From Quillaja saponaria (lineage: Eukaryota > Streptophyta > Magnoliopsida > Fabales > Quillajaceae): 64,000 nucleotides of DNA. The notes below the pieces were generated by a model that saw only the letters and a program-made list of their open reading frames with translations, ran no database searches and had not been told where the DNA came from. Both the position numbers and the translations under genes were made by a program. Shown here in pieces: positions 1 to 11,500 of the stretch; the stretch's first letter is position 1; each line of letters starts with the position of its first letter. The stretch covers positions 16,066,679 to 16,130,678 of the forward strand of contig CM055617.1 of the NCBI GenBank assembly GCA_029379385.1, given 5' to 3'.

Positions 1-997
1 AGTGAGAAAAAGTTACTATGGACTTTGTATTAAGACTTCCTAAGACTTTTAGGGGTTTTGATTCTATTTGGGTGATTATTGATTGTTTGACGAAGTCTAC
101 ACATTTCTTTCCAGTGAAGACTACTAAATCAGCACATCAGTATGCGAACTTGTATTTGGACATGATCATTTCATTACATGGTATACCAATTTCTATTATT
201 TATGACCGGGGTGTTTAATTTACTGCTGCATTATGGATATCTTTTCAGGAAGCTCTAGGTACTCAATTATTATTCAGTATAGCTTTTCACCCTCAAACTG
301 ATGGGCAATCCGAGAGAACTATACAAACTTTAGAGGATATGTTATGAGCCTATGAGATGGATTTTGAAGGTTGTTGGGATTAACATTTCCACTAATGGAA
401 TTTGCTTATAATAATAGCTATCATAGCAGTATTCAGATGGCACAATTTGAAGCATAATATGGTAGGAAGTGTTAGTCTCCTGTTGGATGCTTTAAAATAG
501 TCGAGCATCAATTATTGGGACTAGAATTGATCCAGGATGCTGTGGAGAAGGTTCAAGTAATTCGTGATAGATTACGGACAGCTCAGAGTCGACAGAAATC
601 ATATGCTGATAACTGTAAGAGGCAGTTAGAATTTGAAGTGAGTGATCACATGTTCCTGAAGGTTTCTCCTTTTAAAGGCATTATGATATTTGGTAAGAAA
701 GGTAAGCTAAGCCCAAGATTCATTGGGCCTTTTCAAATCCTAAGTAGTGTTAGAGCAGTGGCATACAAGCTAGCATTACCCCGAACTTAGATAGGGTGCA
801 TCCGATATTTCATGTGTCGATGCTTCGAAAATATTTTCTAGATGAATCACATAATTTACAAATTCAGGAAGTGCAAGTGGACAAGGATCTGACGTAAGAG
901 GAGCAACCCATGCAAATTATTGATAGATAAATTCGTAAACTTCGATCGAAAATTATTCCTTCAGTAAAGGTTATAGGCCAACATCATAGAGAACAGG
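1..997 (+). pseudogene. Ty3-type pol remnant: integrase core to chromodomain (element A)
   Basis: This is the 3' end of a Ty3-type polyprotein whose 5' part lies left of the window. The integrase core reads MDFVLRLPKTFRGFDSIW from base 18, then a catalytic-region YDRG at about 208 and HPQTDGQSERT at about 290. The C-terminal integrase domain covers 515-790 (SPRFIGPFQIL near 715). A chromodomain-like tail begins near 905 with KLRSKIIPSVKV. Integrase followed by a chromodomain is the chromovirus arrangement, and the wording resembles the Tekay/Del group. Several stops (for example after YDRGV) and frame changes make it inactive. The reading is cut at 997 by a solo LTR and resumes at 3743. Confidence 0.88.
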
Positions 998-2482
998 TGT
1001 TATAACTTGAGAGTATAACGAATATATTAAAATGGTTTACAAAAATTATGGTGACAATTTAAGTAACAAGTTGGGATGTTTCATTTGAATTTTAATTGCA
1101 AGATATTAACATTATTGTTGAAACATAGACAATTAGTGAATAAGTGATTCAAAAAGCAATATATGCATGCATTAATTAGAAAAAAAAAATAAAAAAAATA
1201 AAATAAAATATCTACATATCTTTAAATATTTATATAATTAGTGAGTTTAGGCACATGTTTTATTAATATTATATTATATAGCTTTGTTTTTCACTTGTTC
1301 CAGCTTCCTAATTGTTCTTTCGTCACTGTCCATTTATGGTTCCAATCTCCACCACCATAGATGAACTTAGAGATCTCCTAATTGTTTCTGTCACCAGCCA
1401 AGAGCACCTAGGTAGAAGATAGTTGCTTGTCTCTTGTACCATGTTAGCTGATGGGTTATGTGTGTGTGTGTTCAACTAATCCGTGAAGGACAGGGGATTG
1501 GGAAGTGTTGTTGCAGGAAGTTCCCCTGTTCTATTCTCTATTGAACTTGAGGAGTCCTCCTTGTAGAACATGTCTTCATCTTCCTTGTAGCCTGGCTAGT
1601 GTTGCTTCTTAAGGTATCACGGCAGCAAACTAGTGAATTTAAGGTTGGGGACGGTGGTTGGTCAGCTAGCTATGCCCTGTTCTTACATTCCAGCCATCCT
1701 TGTGTTGGCTGCCAATTATGTTTTCACTTCCTTCTTTCAATAACAGTGACGATCACCATAGTACTTCTAATAATTACGGCAAGTTGATGCTCACTTGATA
1801 ATCAAGCCATGAGAAATATCATGTAAGGCAGCAATCTTGGACTCTTTAGTGCACGTCTTGATTAATCCTTGTAACCGTAGGCTAAATGAATTCAACAACA
1901 ACCATAAGGAACCCCCCTGCATATATATTAGTCTGACTTGAGGAGGGATAGTTGATTATAGTTCTAAGGTGCCTCATGTAACTGTTTATGAAATTTAGGG
2001 AATTGGATGGTTGGGGGATTTAACTTAGGGATTAGATGAATTAAGTTAAACATATGAATAGAAGAAGCAAGGATATATATAGGAGTTTTTTGAAACTTAA
2101 TATCTTGAATTTTTGTAAAGTTACTAATAGTGTAATAATTAAACTTGAGAATAGATTAGGGAAGGAGAATTTAACATTTAATTATTAGTGATAATAGTGT
2201 ACAATTTCAATTATGGATTTATCTTAAGATTAACAAATTTCTAATAATAAATTTAAATTTGAAATTCAATGGGAGTATATATACTATCAAAAATTCTAGT
2301 TATTTCAATTTAACTCACTAAGTGCAATATGAAAAAAAATTGTGAGAAGACATTGATTTGTGGATGAGAAAATATATAAACGAAGAATTGGGATTAATTT
2401 TATATGACACAAATTGAGGAAATGCTTATAAGAGATTGAATATAAGATATTTCTATAGCAATCAAATTTTTAGTATGTTAGA

Positions 2483-2513
<31 letters not shown>

Positions 2514-3742
2514 CTATGTATGTATGTATATAGGATTTTGGAACTCCATAATTAATAATATAATGATTACAAAGAGTAAAGTATGGATCTATAATTTCAG
2601 TTTCGGATCGTGTTGAGGACATTCTGACACCTTTGCAAACGAGACAGACTGACGAGTTATGTACTTGAGCTTGTGAGTGAATTATGTGCTTTACGATTAT
2701 CAATTTTTGTATGCAACCATGAGTATATTTGAATTGTTGTGTTATAAGGTGAAATGAATAAATAAGTTATTTCAGTCATTTAATTGAATGTTATATGTTT
2801 GATATTAATTGTGATTGGTAAGGGCCAACAACGTGAATTTTTCTGAGAACTGATTTTCATTTTTTAATTTAAAGTCCAGGTGCACCTAGGATATCTTAAA
2901 TTTGATATTTGACATGAATTATTCTGATATTGATAATTATTTTAAAAATAAATGGAGTGCTCAGCCCCGATGGGACTGTTTGGTACAGAGAATTAAATTA
3001 TTATACAGGCGCGTAAATGCCTAGTAAAGGGAGATAATGTTGTGTAGGGCTAAGTTACTCGTTGGCCCTTTGATTGTTTAATTTGTTGTTAAATTGTTAG
3101 TTTGCTAGCATGATTTATGTGTTATCTTGAAATTGTGAACTAAGTGCATTGCGATCGTATGACCATGATAACCGTGTACAAGCATAGATAAATTTAAATG
3201 TGAGTTTAAAACTATGATATATGTGTTGTATGATGCTGGTACCTATAGGGTACATGATTTGCTCATTGAGTCCGTGTGACTCACTCTTTCCTTTGTGGTT
3301 AATTTTTTTTTTTAGTTTCCAGGAAACTATTGTTGAATGCTATAGAGTTACTACCTACCAAATCTGCTGTGGCAAGGTACATCTTGGATATCGCATACTT
3401 GGAGTGTAAAGGATGAAACTTGCAGTCACTCTAGGGATTATGCATTATTACTAGATATACATTGAGTTTACCACGGTGATTACATATTTTATTAGGAGTG
3501 GAGCTCCTCTATGTATCTTAATATTGTTGTTACTGTGGTCATTGTAAATAGGTTGCTTGTATATATATTATGGGTATGTTCCACCATATGGAAAATCCTG
3601 CTTGTATTTTCATTAGTGTTGTAGTAGTCTTAACTATAATGGGTTTATAAGTCTGTGGGATACATTACTTGAACATTCAGGGTTACGAGGGTATGGACAC
3701 CAATTTCTTTGGCCAGTCATACCTCCATTAATGGGTGTGACA
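998..3742 (+). repeat. Solo Ty3-family LTR (B) inserted in the chromodomain region of element A
   Basis: The sequence starts TGTTATAAC and ends GTGTGACA, the ends shared by the other long LTRs here. It is flanked by ACAGG (993-997) and ATAGG (3743-3747), a 5-bp target duplication with one change. Removing it brings the two halves of the element A chromodomain next to each other. The last 1.1 kb (2600-3742) aligns with the same part of the LTRs at 3879-6388 and 8657-11775; the first 1.5 kb is poorly conserved. It contains a (TA)n run near 2485-2512. No internal coding sequence or second LTR accompanies it, so it is called solo. Small frames inside are not considered genes. Confidence 0.85.
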
Positions 3743-3864
3743 ATAGGAAGCCACTTGGGAGTTCGAGAACGAAATGAAATGACGTTATCCATATTTATTT
3801 GAATAATCCAAGAAAACAATATACTTCTATAACTTTCCATTTGAAATTCGGGACGAATTTCTTT
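3743..3864 (+). pseudogene. Ty3-type pol remnant: end of the chromodomain (element A, continued)
   Basis: The first codons read EATWEFENEM, the Trp-Glu stretch expected near the end of a chromovirus chromodomain, followed by a stop and YPYLFE. The same order is seen, on the other strand, in the element at 45256-54496 (about 46930-47030). This shows that 1-997 and 3743-3864 were continuous before the solo LTR B inserted. Confidence 0.82.
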
Positions 3865-3878
3865 TAAGGGGGGAAGAC
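3865..3878 (+). other. Polypurine tract of element A
   Basis: A purine run (AAGGGGGGAAGAC) lies directly before the LTR start TGTTATAAC at 3879. The minus-strand element at 45256-54496 has an equivalent tract at its own 3' LTR, preceded by the same GACGAATTT motif. Such tracts prime plus-strand DNA synthesis in LTR retrotransposons. Confidence 0.8.
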
Positions 3879-6388
3879 TGTTATAACCTAATGATCCAAC
3901 GTACATGTTAGGAGGTTGTATAGAAATTTTTGCGATTATATAAGTAATAAGTCTTTCTAAATTAGGTTTAAGTAAGAAATTTTTTTTTAATATATATGTT
4001 TAAGTAAATTAAGGTGCATGTGTACATAATAAGTGCAAATTAAGGGTTGATATAGCTATATATACATATACATATATATATATATATATGAATGTGGGAT
4101 GAAATACAAGCAAAAAAGGAAGTAGATATTTAAGCTACTATTTTATATATACATAATACCAACACTACTCAACTATATTATTTTAATTTCTACCTTTATC
4201 CTTCATAACTAGCTTGACTGACTCAATTTCCTTCTCCATTCTGCCGTGATTTTTTTTCTTCCCGTTGGTGAGCGATTGGTTGTGGCTGTAGAAGAAGGTT
4301 GTCTTGTTGGCATCCATGTTCCTTTCTTTGGTGAACTTCCTTGCTCTTTTCTTTTGGTAGGATGTGGAATTGAAATTAGGAGGAAGTTTGAGAGCTAAAA
4401 TTCAACTTAGTCAAGGTAGAACTAGTTGGGGGTTTTGGTTCTCTTATTGGGTATGTTACACACTTATCCTTTCTTCTCTTGTTGCTCTAGATGTTTGGGT
4501 GTTGGGGAAGCAAATTACATTTGGAAATTTCAACAACGAGCTGAGAAAATATAGATTTGGTTGGCTAGAAATTTTCCTTGCTCTGCCATGGGTCATCCTC
4601 CCTATAGTTTAGTTGAATATCATAATTTCCAAGTGCTTGTTCATGTTTTTTGGTGTGTTACCGTGAGAAAGGGATGCCTGGAGGAGGGTGTAATGTTAGC
4701 AGCTGATGGTGCTCTGTTGAGTGCCTTGTTTTCGGTCCATTGTAGCTAAATTGGGAAGGTGTGCCTTACATCTTTTGGGGATTCAAGTGGCGTGTGGGAT
4801 TAGAAGGCAGCAAGGTGTAGGTGGGGAAATTTGTTTCCTTGATTTTGGGACAGCTTTTTTAATGTGTTCATTAGGTTCTTCTAATGCTAATATTATTGTG
4901 ATAAACATATAATTTATGTTCCTAAATGGAAGTTAAAGAATTAACTAATTGAAATGGTGGTAGTCCTTTTACATTTAATTAAGAATATAAGATAAGTAAA
5001 TAAAAATGCAAGTAGGCAAATATGGAAAAGTTAAGGGTAACATTAAAAGTTTGAATTGAGATTATCCTAATATTAAAGAGTTTGATTGAGTTTGAAAACT
5101 AGGTTAATTAAATTAACAATTGTTATAGGTAAATTAAACTATGGATAATTACTAAGTTAGGGAATATATAAATCTAGAATAAAATAAAATAACAATAAAA
5201 ACCTAATGATAATTAAAATGAGAATAGATAGTTTTATGCTCTAGATTAATTCTAAATAATTAAATTAAGTTTAATTCAATAATGAGAATGTACATGAATT
5301 ATGGAATTAAACGGTTACACTATGATTGTATAAATTGATATACTAACTTATTTTTTTCAGCTTTAGAGCGTGTCGAGAATATTCCGACACCTTTGTAGAG
5401 TAGACAGACTGACGAGCCACGTTCTTGAGTTGAGTGAATTATTTACTTTATGGTTATTAGATTATTGTGTGTAATTATATGTACATTGGAATTAATGTGT
5501 TATCATGAGAAATAAACAAATAAGTTTTTTCAATGATTTAATTGAATTATATATGTTTGAGATTGAATGTGGTTGATAAAAGCCAACAAAGTGAAATTTT
5601 CTGGAAAATGGTTTCTATTTTCAAAATTAAAAATTTAGGTACACCTATGGAGTGCTCAGCCCCGGTGGGATGGATCGTGTACGGAGAATTAATTTCTTGT
5701 GCAGGTGTGTAATAATTATAACTTGTTAGTATGATATGATTGATATGTTGAAATTTGTGATCGTATAATAATTATAATTACATAAGGGCATAAGTAAATT
5801 TAAATAAGTTTAAGCCATGATATATATGTATTGTGTGATGATAGTACCTCTAAGGTACATGGTTTGCTCACTGAGTCCTTGCGACTCACTCCTTCCTCTA
5901 TTGTAGTTTTTTTTAGTTTCCAGGAAACCATCGTTGGTTGTGATCAAAGTTGCTACCTGCCGATTCTGCTGCAACAAGGTATATCTTGAAAATCGCACAC
6001 TTGGAGCATAAGGAACGTCACTTGCAGTCACTTTAGGTGTTATCCATTATTGTTAAATGCATAGAGTTCACCATGGTACTTTCATGTTTTGTTAGGAGCA
6101 GAGCTCCTCTGTATATTCTAATGCTATGAGTTACTGTTGACTTTGTAAACATGCTGTCATATGTATTATGGGCATATTCCATCTTACTGGGAACCTCTGC
6201 CAATTTTTTCAAAAATCGTTGTATGTTTAATTGTCAAGTTAGGGTTTTATTTGATTCAGTAGTGCTTTAGTAGGCTTACTATAATGTGTTTCATAAGTTA
6301 AAAATGCATAGTACTTAAGTATTCAGGGTTATGGAGGCATGGTTAATCATTCCTCTAGTCAGTTATATCTTTATTTAAGGGTGTGACA
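3879..6388 (+). repeat. 3' LTR of element A (Ty3 family, 2510 bp)
   Basis: It begins TGTTATAACC right after the polypurine tract and ends GTGTGACA at 6388. The segment 5360-6388 matches 2607-3742 nearly throughout: both carry GACACCTTTG, GACAGACTGACGAG, the GTGCTCAGCCCC block, a paired TGAGTC/GACTCA motif and TTTCCAGGAAAC. The right arm of the conserved inverted repeat (GGGCTAAGTTACTC) is missing here, apparently through a small deletion near 5705. The 5' LTR of the same element is outside the window, so LTR age cannot be judged. Open frames at 4364-4912 and 5810-6031 look like chance frames. Confidence 0.86.
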
Positions 6389-8488
6389 AAGCCAATCCAT
6401 GTAATTTGGCCTAGTCAAGCGATTTGTTTCTAAAATACGAGTAAGTGAGTTTGCCATGGTGATCTTCAAATAATCAACAAATTATATTATTTAGCAGATA
6501 GATTTGGTCTTTTAATCTAAATAGTACCTCCCACTACTTGCTTTAGTTTCCATTATCCTATAAGAATGGGAAGCAAGTAACCTTGTTGGAAGGTTATTAA
6601 ACAGGGATTAAGATCCCACCATATATACAAATAGTTTTGTGTGACACAACAAACCAAAAATATTTGATAGGAAGATAATTATTATCAATTTCATCGTATG
6701 AAATTCTTAATCATATTTAGCCCTTTAAAGTTGTGCAATTATGTGTAACATAACAAATTACACAACTTTTAGTTAAGTCACTCCCACTATTTACAACAAA
6801 TATATCCCAATATATATAATTCTTGTGTGACACAATAAAATTATATAATCAAGATATCTCATAAATATCTACTATGCATAGATAATATAAATTATCCTAG
6901 AATTGCAAATCATGTGTGACACAACAAATTTACAATCACAGGATAATTTCCAATATCATCTATAATAGTGGAGGGCTACGAATTTCATTCTTATAATGAA
7001 TTTCGCTACCACTTAATATTTCTTTATTTGATTAAGAGGGATTCTTGGTCAAATTTTAATATATTCAGGTCTTATCATGCATATATCATATATATCATCT
7101 ATGAGCTAGGCATGCATCAACATACATTTTAATATATATCTTATGCTAACATGGTGGATGACTAAAGACTTTTTCTAAGTGTGATTTACTTGAGCCATAA
7201 GTAAATCACTAGGACATTCCTAGGTAAAATTATTACATAAATATATCCTAGACATTCATGGGTCTTCAATATTTAAATATGATCCGTCTCCTTTCTTTAA
7301 TAAAATTCTCTCCTATCCTAATAATCTATACATAATATTTATTAAGAAACCTTGAATCAAATTCAAGGGCAATTACATAGGAGAGAGACAAAAAATAACA
7401 ATGAGAGATAAAATAGAAAGGCGAGGCCTACAAGTCCCATTTAAAGATTACAAACTAAATAATGTTACAACCATTAAAAATAAAATAAAATAAAACTCAT
7501 CACATAGGTCATATGTCCATAGTCATCCACTAATCATTCATACAATCACATTGCATTGAATAAAAATAGTAACTTCATTCCATTCTAACTGTGATCATGC
7601 ATGAAGTTTCATAATATCAAATATCCTTTGATTTCTTAAATCCTAGTAACATTGGTTTTAATTAACAATTAATTATAATCCAATAGGGATTTCAATTAAA
7701 ATAAAATAAATCTTATTATATTTTATTTAGAATCCTACTTGATCTAGTAGTGTTAAAATAAAATAACTCTTAATTTATTTTAATTAGAATTCTTCATGAA
7801 ATAAAACATTCCTTATTTATATCAATTAGAATTCTACTAATAAAATTATAATTAAAATAAAATAACATTTCTTTATTTTAAATAGAATCCAATTCATACT
7901 AGTCCTTTTAAAATAACACTTATTTAATTAAGATTCCACTAATCTTAACAATTTTATTCAAAAATTAAATTAATTAATTAAATAAAAAGTCTAAAAGAAT
8001 AAAACAATATATATGGCAGTGTCATATCCAACGTGAAATTAAAAAAATTTCTTGTTTGTTGATAATGCGACAATGAATTGCCATTGTCACTGATTCCTTT
8101 ATTTTAATTAAACTAACTTTTAGATAAAGAAAAAACATTTGCCATGAGTTTTAATAAAAATCTATCAAAATCCAATTTCAATAAAAACATGCAGAGATAA
8201 TCATTCAAATCTCATTAAAATGATCATATCAAAATTTAATGAATCAAATTCATAAGTCGGTCAATTTAAAGCACCAAGTTTTAAAACAATTTTAATTGGA
8301 AAATCCTATGACTGATTTTAGGAATACCTTAGTTGCTTTGATTTTGAATTAAGATCAATTCAAGAACTATTCATAAAATTGAACAAACTCAAATCAATAA
8401 AATCGATAGATGAAAACTTCATGCCAGGAATCATATTCATTATACTTACAATAATGGAATCAATATCAATTCATAAACTAATAAAATT
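6389..8488 (-). mobile_element. Non-coding interior of a minus-strand LTR retrotransposon
   Basis: This 2.1-kb AT-rich stretch has no long open frame. It lies between the end of element A and a primer-binding site at 8489-8502, so it is read as the leader or interior of a minus-strand LTR element truncated at 6388/6389. A motif close to TGTGTGACACAACAAA recurs four times with about 80-100 bp spacing (near 6640, 6739, 6821 and 6908). The superfamily cannot be decided; long non-coding interiors are typical of non-autonomous (LARD-like) derivatives. Confidence 0.5.
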
Positions 8489-8502
8489 GGCTCTGATAAC
8501 AC
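8489..8502 (-). other. Primer-binding site (initiator Met tRNA type, variant)
   Basis: On the minus strand the bases read GTGTTATCAGAGCC immediately after the LTR end ...TTTTCTTACA. This differs by one or two bases from the common plant site TGGTATCAGAGC, complementary to the 3' end of initiator methionine tRNA. It fixes the element's orientation as minus. Confidence 0.6.
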
Positions 8503-11500
8503 TGTAAGAAAATTGACTATGTCGGGCACAGCGAAAATTTTAAATTTTCAGCATAACCAAATTCTTAAGATAATCTCTATTGTTTATGAACCAATGCATT
8601 TTCTATTAATCTTATAAATATAATATTACATATTGAAACAATTAGGATGATCTTAGTGTCATAACCTGATAGCTTAATTTACATATTAAGAATGTTTGTA
8701 CATGACTTATGTGACTAGGTGAATAAAATTTTATTCAAATTAGAAATAAAATAAAATAAAATAAATCAATATAATAGCTAGGAATATATATATATATATA
8801 TATTTATATATATTCCTACAAGTAACAAAGATTAAATTTTGACCACATATTAGAATTTGACTTTGACTATTTAATTTTTATTTCTCTCCATGTATTTTAT
8901 TTTATTATTATTATTTTTCCCCCTCTTGGACCTTTGCTACGCCTCTTTTTGCTTCTTGATGTTTCTATCGAGTTCCTTTACTTTTCTTTCTCCTTCCTCA
9001 CTACCATCTTTAAGTTCAATTCATTAACTTTAGGTGCATGAAGACTTTCCTTTTGGTGGACGAGTGAAGGTGAACCTTGTCTCCCGTTCTCCTTTCTTTG
9101 CTCTAATTTGCTCTCTCCTTCCTTATTTTCATGTATATTATTCTTTTATAGAGTAGGTGCTCTGTTTTTCAAACCAAGAATTTTAGCCAAACACATTAGA
9201 GTTCCTATCTGTGAACTCTAAAGTGGGTTGTGTGATAGTGTGTGAGGGGAACCAAAGGGAGGTAGGCAGCAAGAATTTTAGCCACCCTTGTTGTAGAGTG
9301 CTAAGATGTTTTGTGAGAAATATTTTAATTTTTTTTTTTTTTAACCATGCTATCTTATGGGTAGCATGACATAGGGCAACAAGTGTGCTGCCATGTAAAC
9401 TATGAGATCTGAGGGAGTTAAATTACTCCCAAGTTTAATTTCTTTTAAATTCATTTAAGGGATTCCAATTGGTTTTAAGATGTTAGGTTAGTAAAGGCAT
9501 AAATGTAAATTTATTTATTGTTTTAGTAATGCTAGTTATAATATTATTAAATGCTAGTTTAGGTGAATGAATTTCAAATCACTTAGACTTAATTAGAAGG
9601 AAAAGTAAGTTAGTGGGAGTGTTGGGAATAACTCTACTTTGTGACTAACTTGGTACCAAGCTACCATCCCCTGTTTAAGGGGTAGCAACTTAGTCATTCT
9701 GGTTCAACTCCATGGTTGACTAAAAGGGATTAGGCCTTAGAGTGATTTGGCATCAAGATGCAGGAATTTTGGTTGTGGCACACAAATTAAGTGAAGTTAA
9801 TTAGGAAGTGTATGTGCTTTGTTTCAGCCAAGAATTTCTAGCTATGCCCATTTGAATTCCAAGTTGTGAGGAGGTAAAATGGAAGTCCTTGTTTGGCTCT
9901 TGACCTTGTTTGTGCTTTCCTAGTGTAACCTTGAATTTGGCCTAGCAAGAGTGAGAAATTCCTGTCAATTGTTAAATTATTATAAGGATTTCATATGTTA
10001 GATTAAAGGTTGTGATCCTTTCATGAGAAAATGATGGTTATATGTTTATGCAAGTGACAGCTTTGAAAGTAGGATATGGATGTTAAAGTAACCAAGTTAA
10101 TTTTAAAGTTAACATGGGAATAAGTTGATATAAGTAAAATTTAAGTCAAACTTGATGAAAACTAAGTAGTTAGTTTAAATTAAATGCAAATTGGAATATG
10201 AATATGATTGAACTTGAGAAGTTATGTTGAATTATTGGGAGAGGTATATATATGTGTGTGTGTGTATTTTATAAATTTTACGAAACTGGATTCGAAATTT
10301 CCTAGAGAAAAATATGACCGTTAAAGTGGACATTGGTCTAAATTCCAAGTTTGGACAATTTCCACATCTCTAACTCACTAGTACTTTCTATCTTTGCTAA
10401 TAGTTTCCTTCTGCCCTATGCATTTTCAAGACATTTAAAATGTCTCTTCACTATTAACCTTATCATATAAAGTCCAATTCATATTAATTAACATGTAATA
10501 GCTTAATGGAAAACTTTCATAAAGAAACCTATACAAGTTAAGATATAAGATTAGTAACTAAAAGATTATAACAATAACATTTATGAACTAAGTATTATTT
10601 GGGAATATGAATTTCAGTCTTGGATTCTAATGTGAACCTGATAAGATGCATGGACGCAAGTGTTAGTGATGAATGTAATCGGTTACTGGTGAGTGGTTAA
10701 TTGTTTTCTTTAGGAGCTATATTATTATGTGTAATTGTATGTGTATTTAAATAAATGTGCTAGTGCAATATTTTAATTAGTTAGTTAAATCATTCTTGTT
10801 TGAAATTGTTTATGGTTGATAAAGGCCAACACATGGAAGTTTTTCTAGGAAATGATTTTTATCTTCGAAATGAAGATCCAGGTGCACCTAAGATATTCTG
10901 ATTTAAAATCTTAAGAAATTCTGATTCTGATAAATGTTTTTTTTAAATTGAGTGCTCAGCCTCATTGAGATAAATTGTATATGGAGATCAATTTGTTGTG
11001 CGAGTGCAAAAATGTAAAGCAGGGAGTGATAATGTTGTGCAGGACTAGGTCACTCGTTGGCCCTTTGGTTGTTTGATATTATTGCTGTGATTAATTTGTG
11101 ATCCTGTATATCATGTAAATTGTGAAGTTATGACGATTATGATGTATATGTGTAATGTAGTTAAGGTATGAACAATGTTACATGAGGTTATTATATATGT
11201 TATACGTTTGTGTTGGGTGATGCTAGTACCTTTTAGGTATATTTTTCACTTACGAAGTCTATAGGACTCACCCCTCTTTTGTGGATTTTTTTCTAGTAAT
11301 AGGAGTTTGGTAAATGGCATCGCCAAGCTTGTGACTTGCCAATTGAGTACGGCAAGGTAATTCCAAGATCTTAGACTTGAAGTTAAAGGATGAAAGTTTG
11401 CAGTCACACTAGAACTGTGGGGTGTCTAATCTTGTATAATGTAAGAGTCTAGTTATTTGTCTTGTTTATGATATGGATGGAGCGGAGCTCTTTGTTATTT

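Noticed and set aside
6630..6930. CRISPR-like array
   Set aside because: Spaced short repeats were considered, but repeats are few, degenerate and in a plant retroelement interior.
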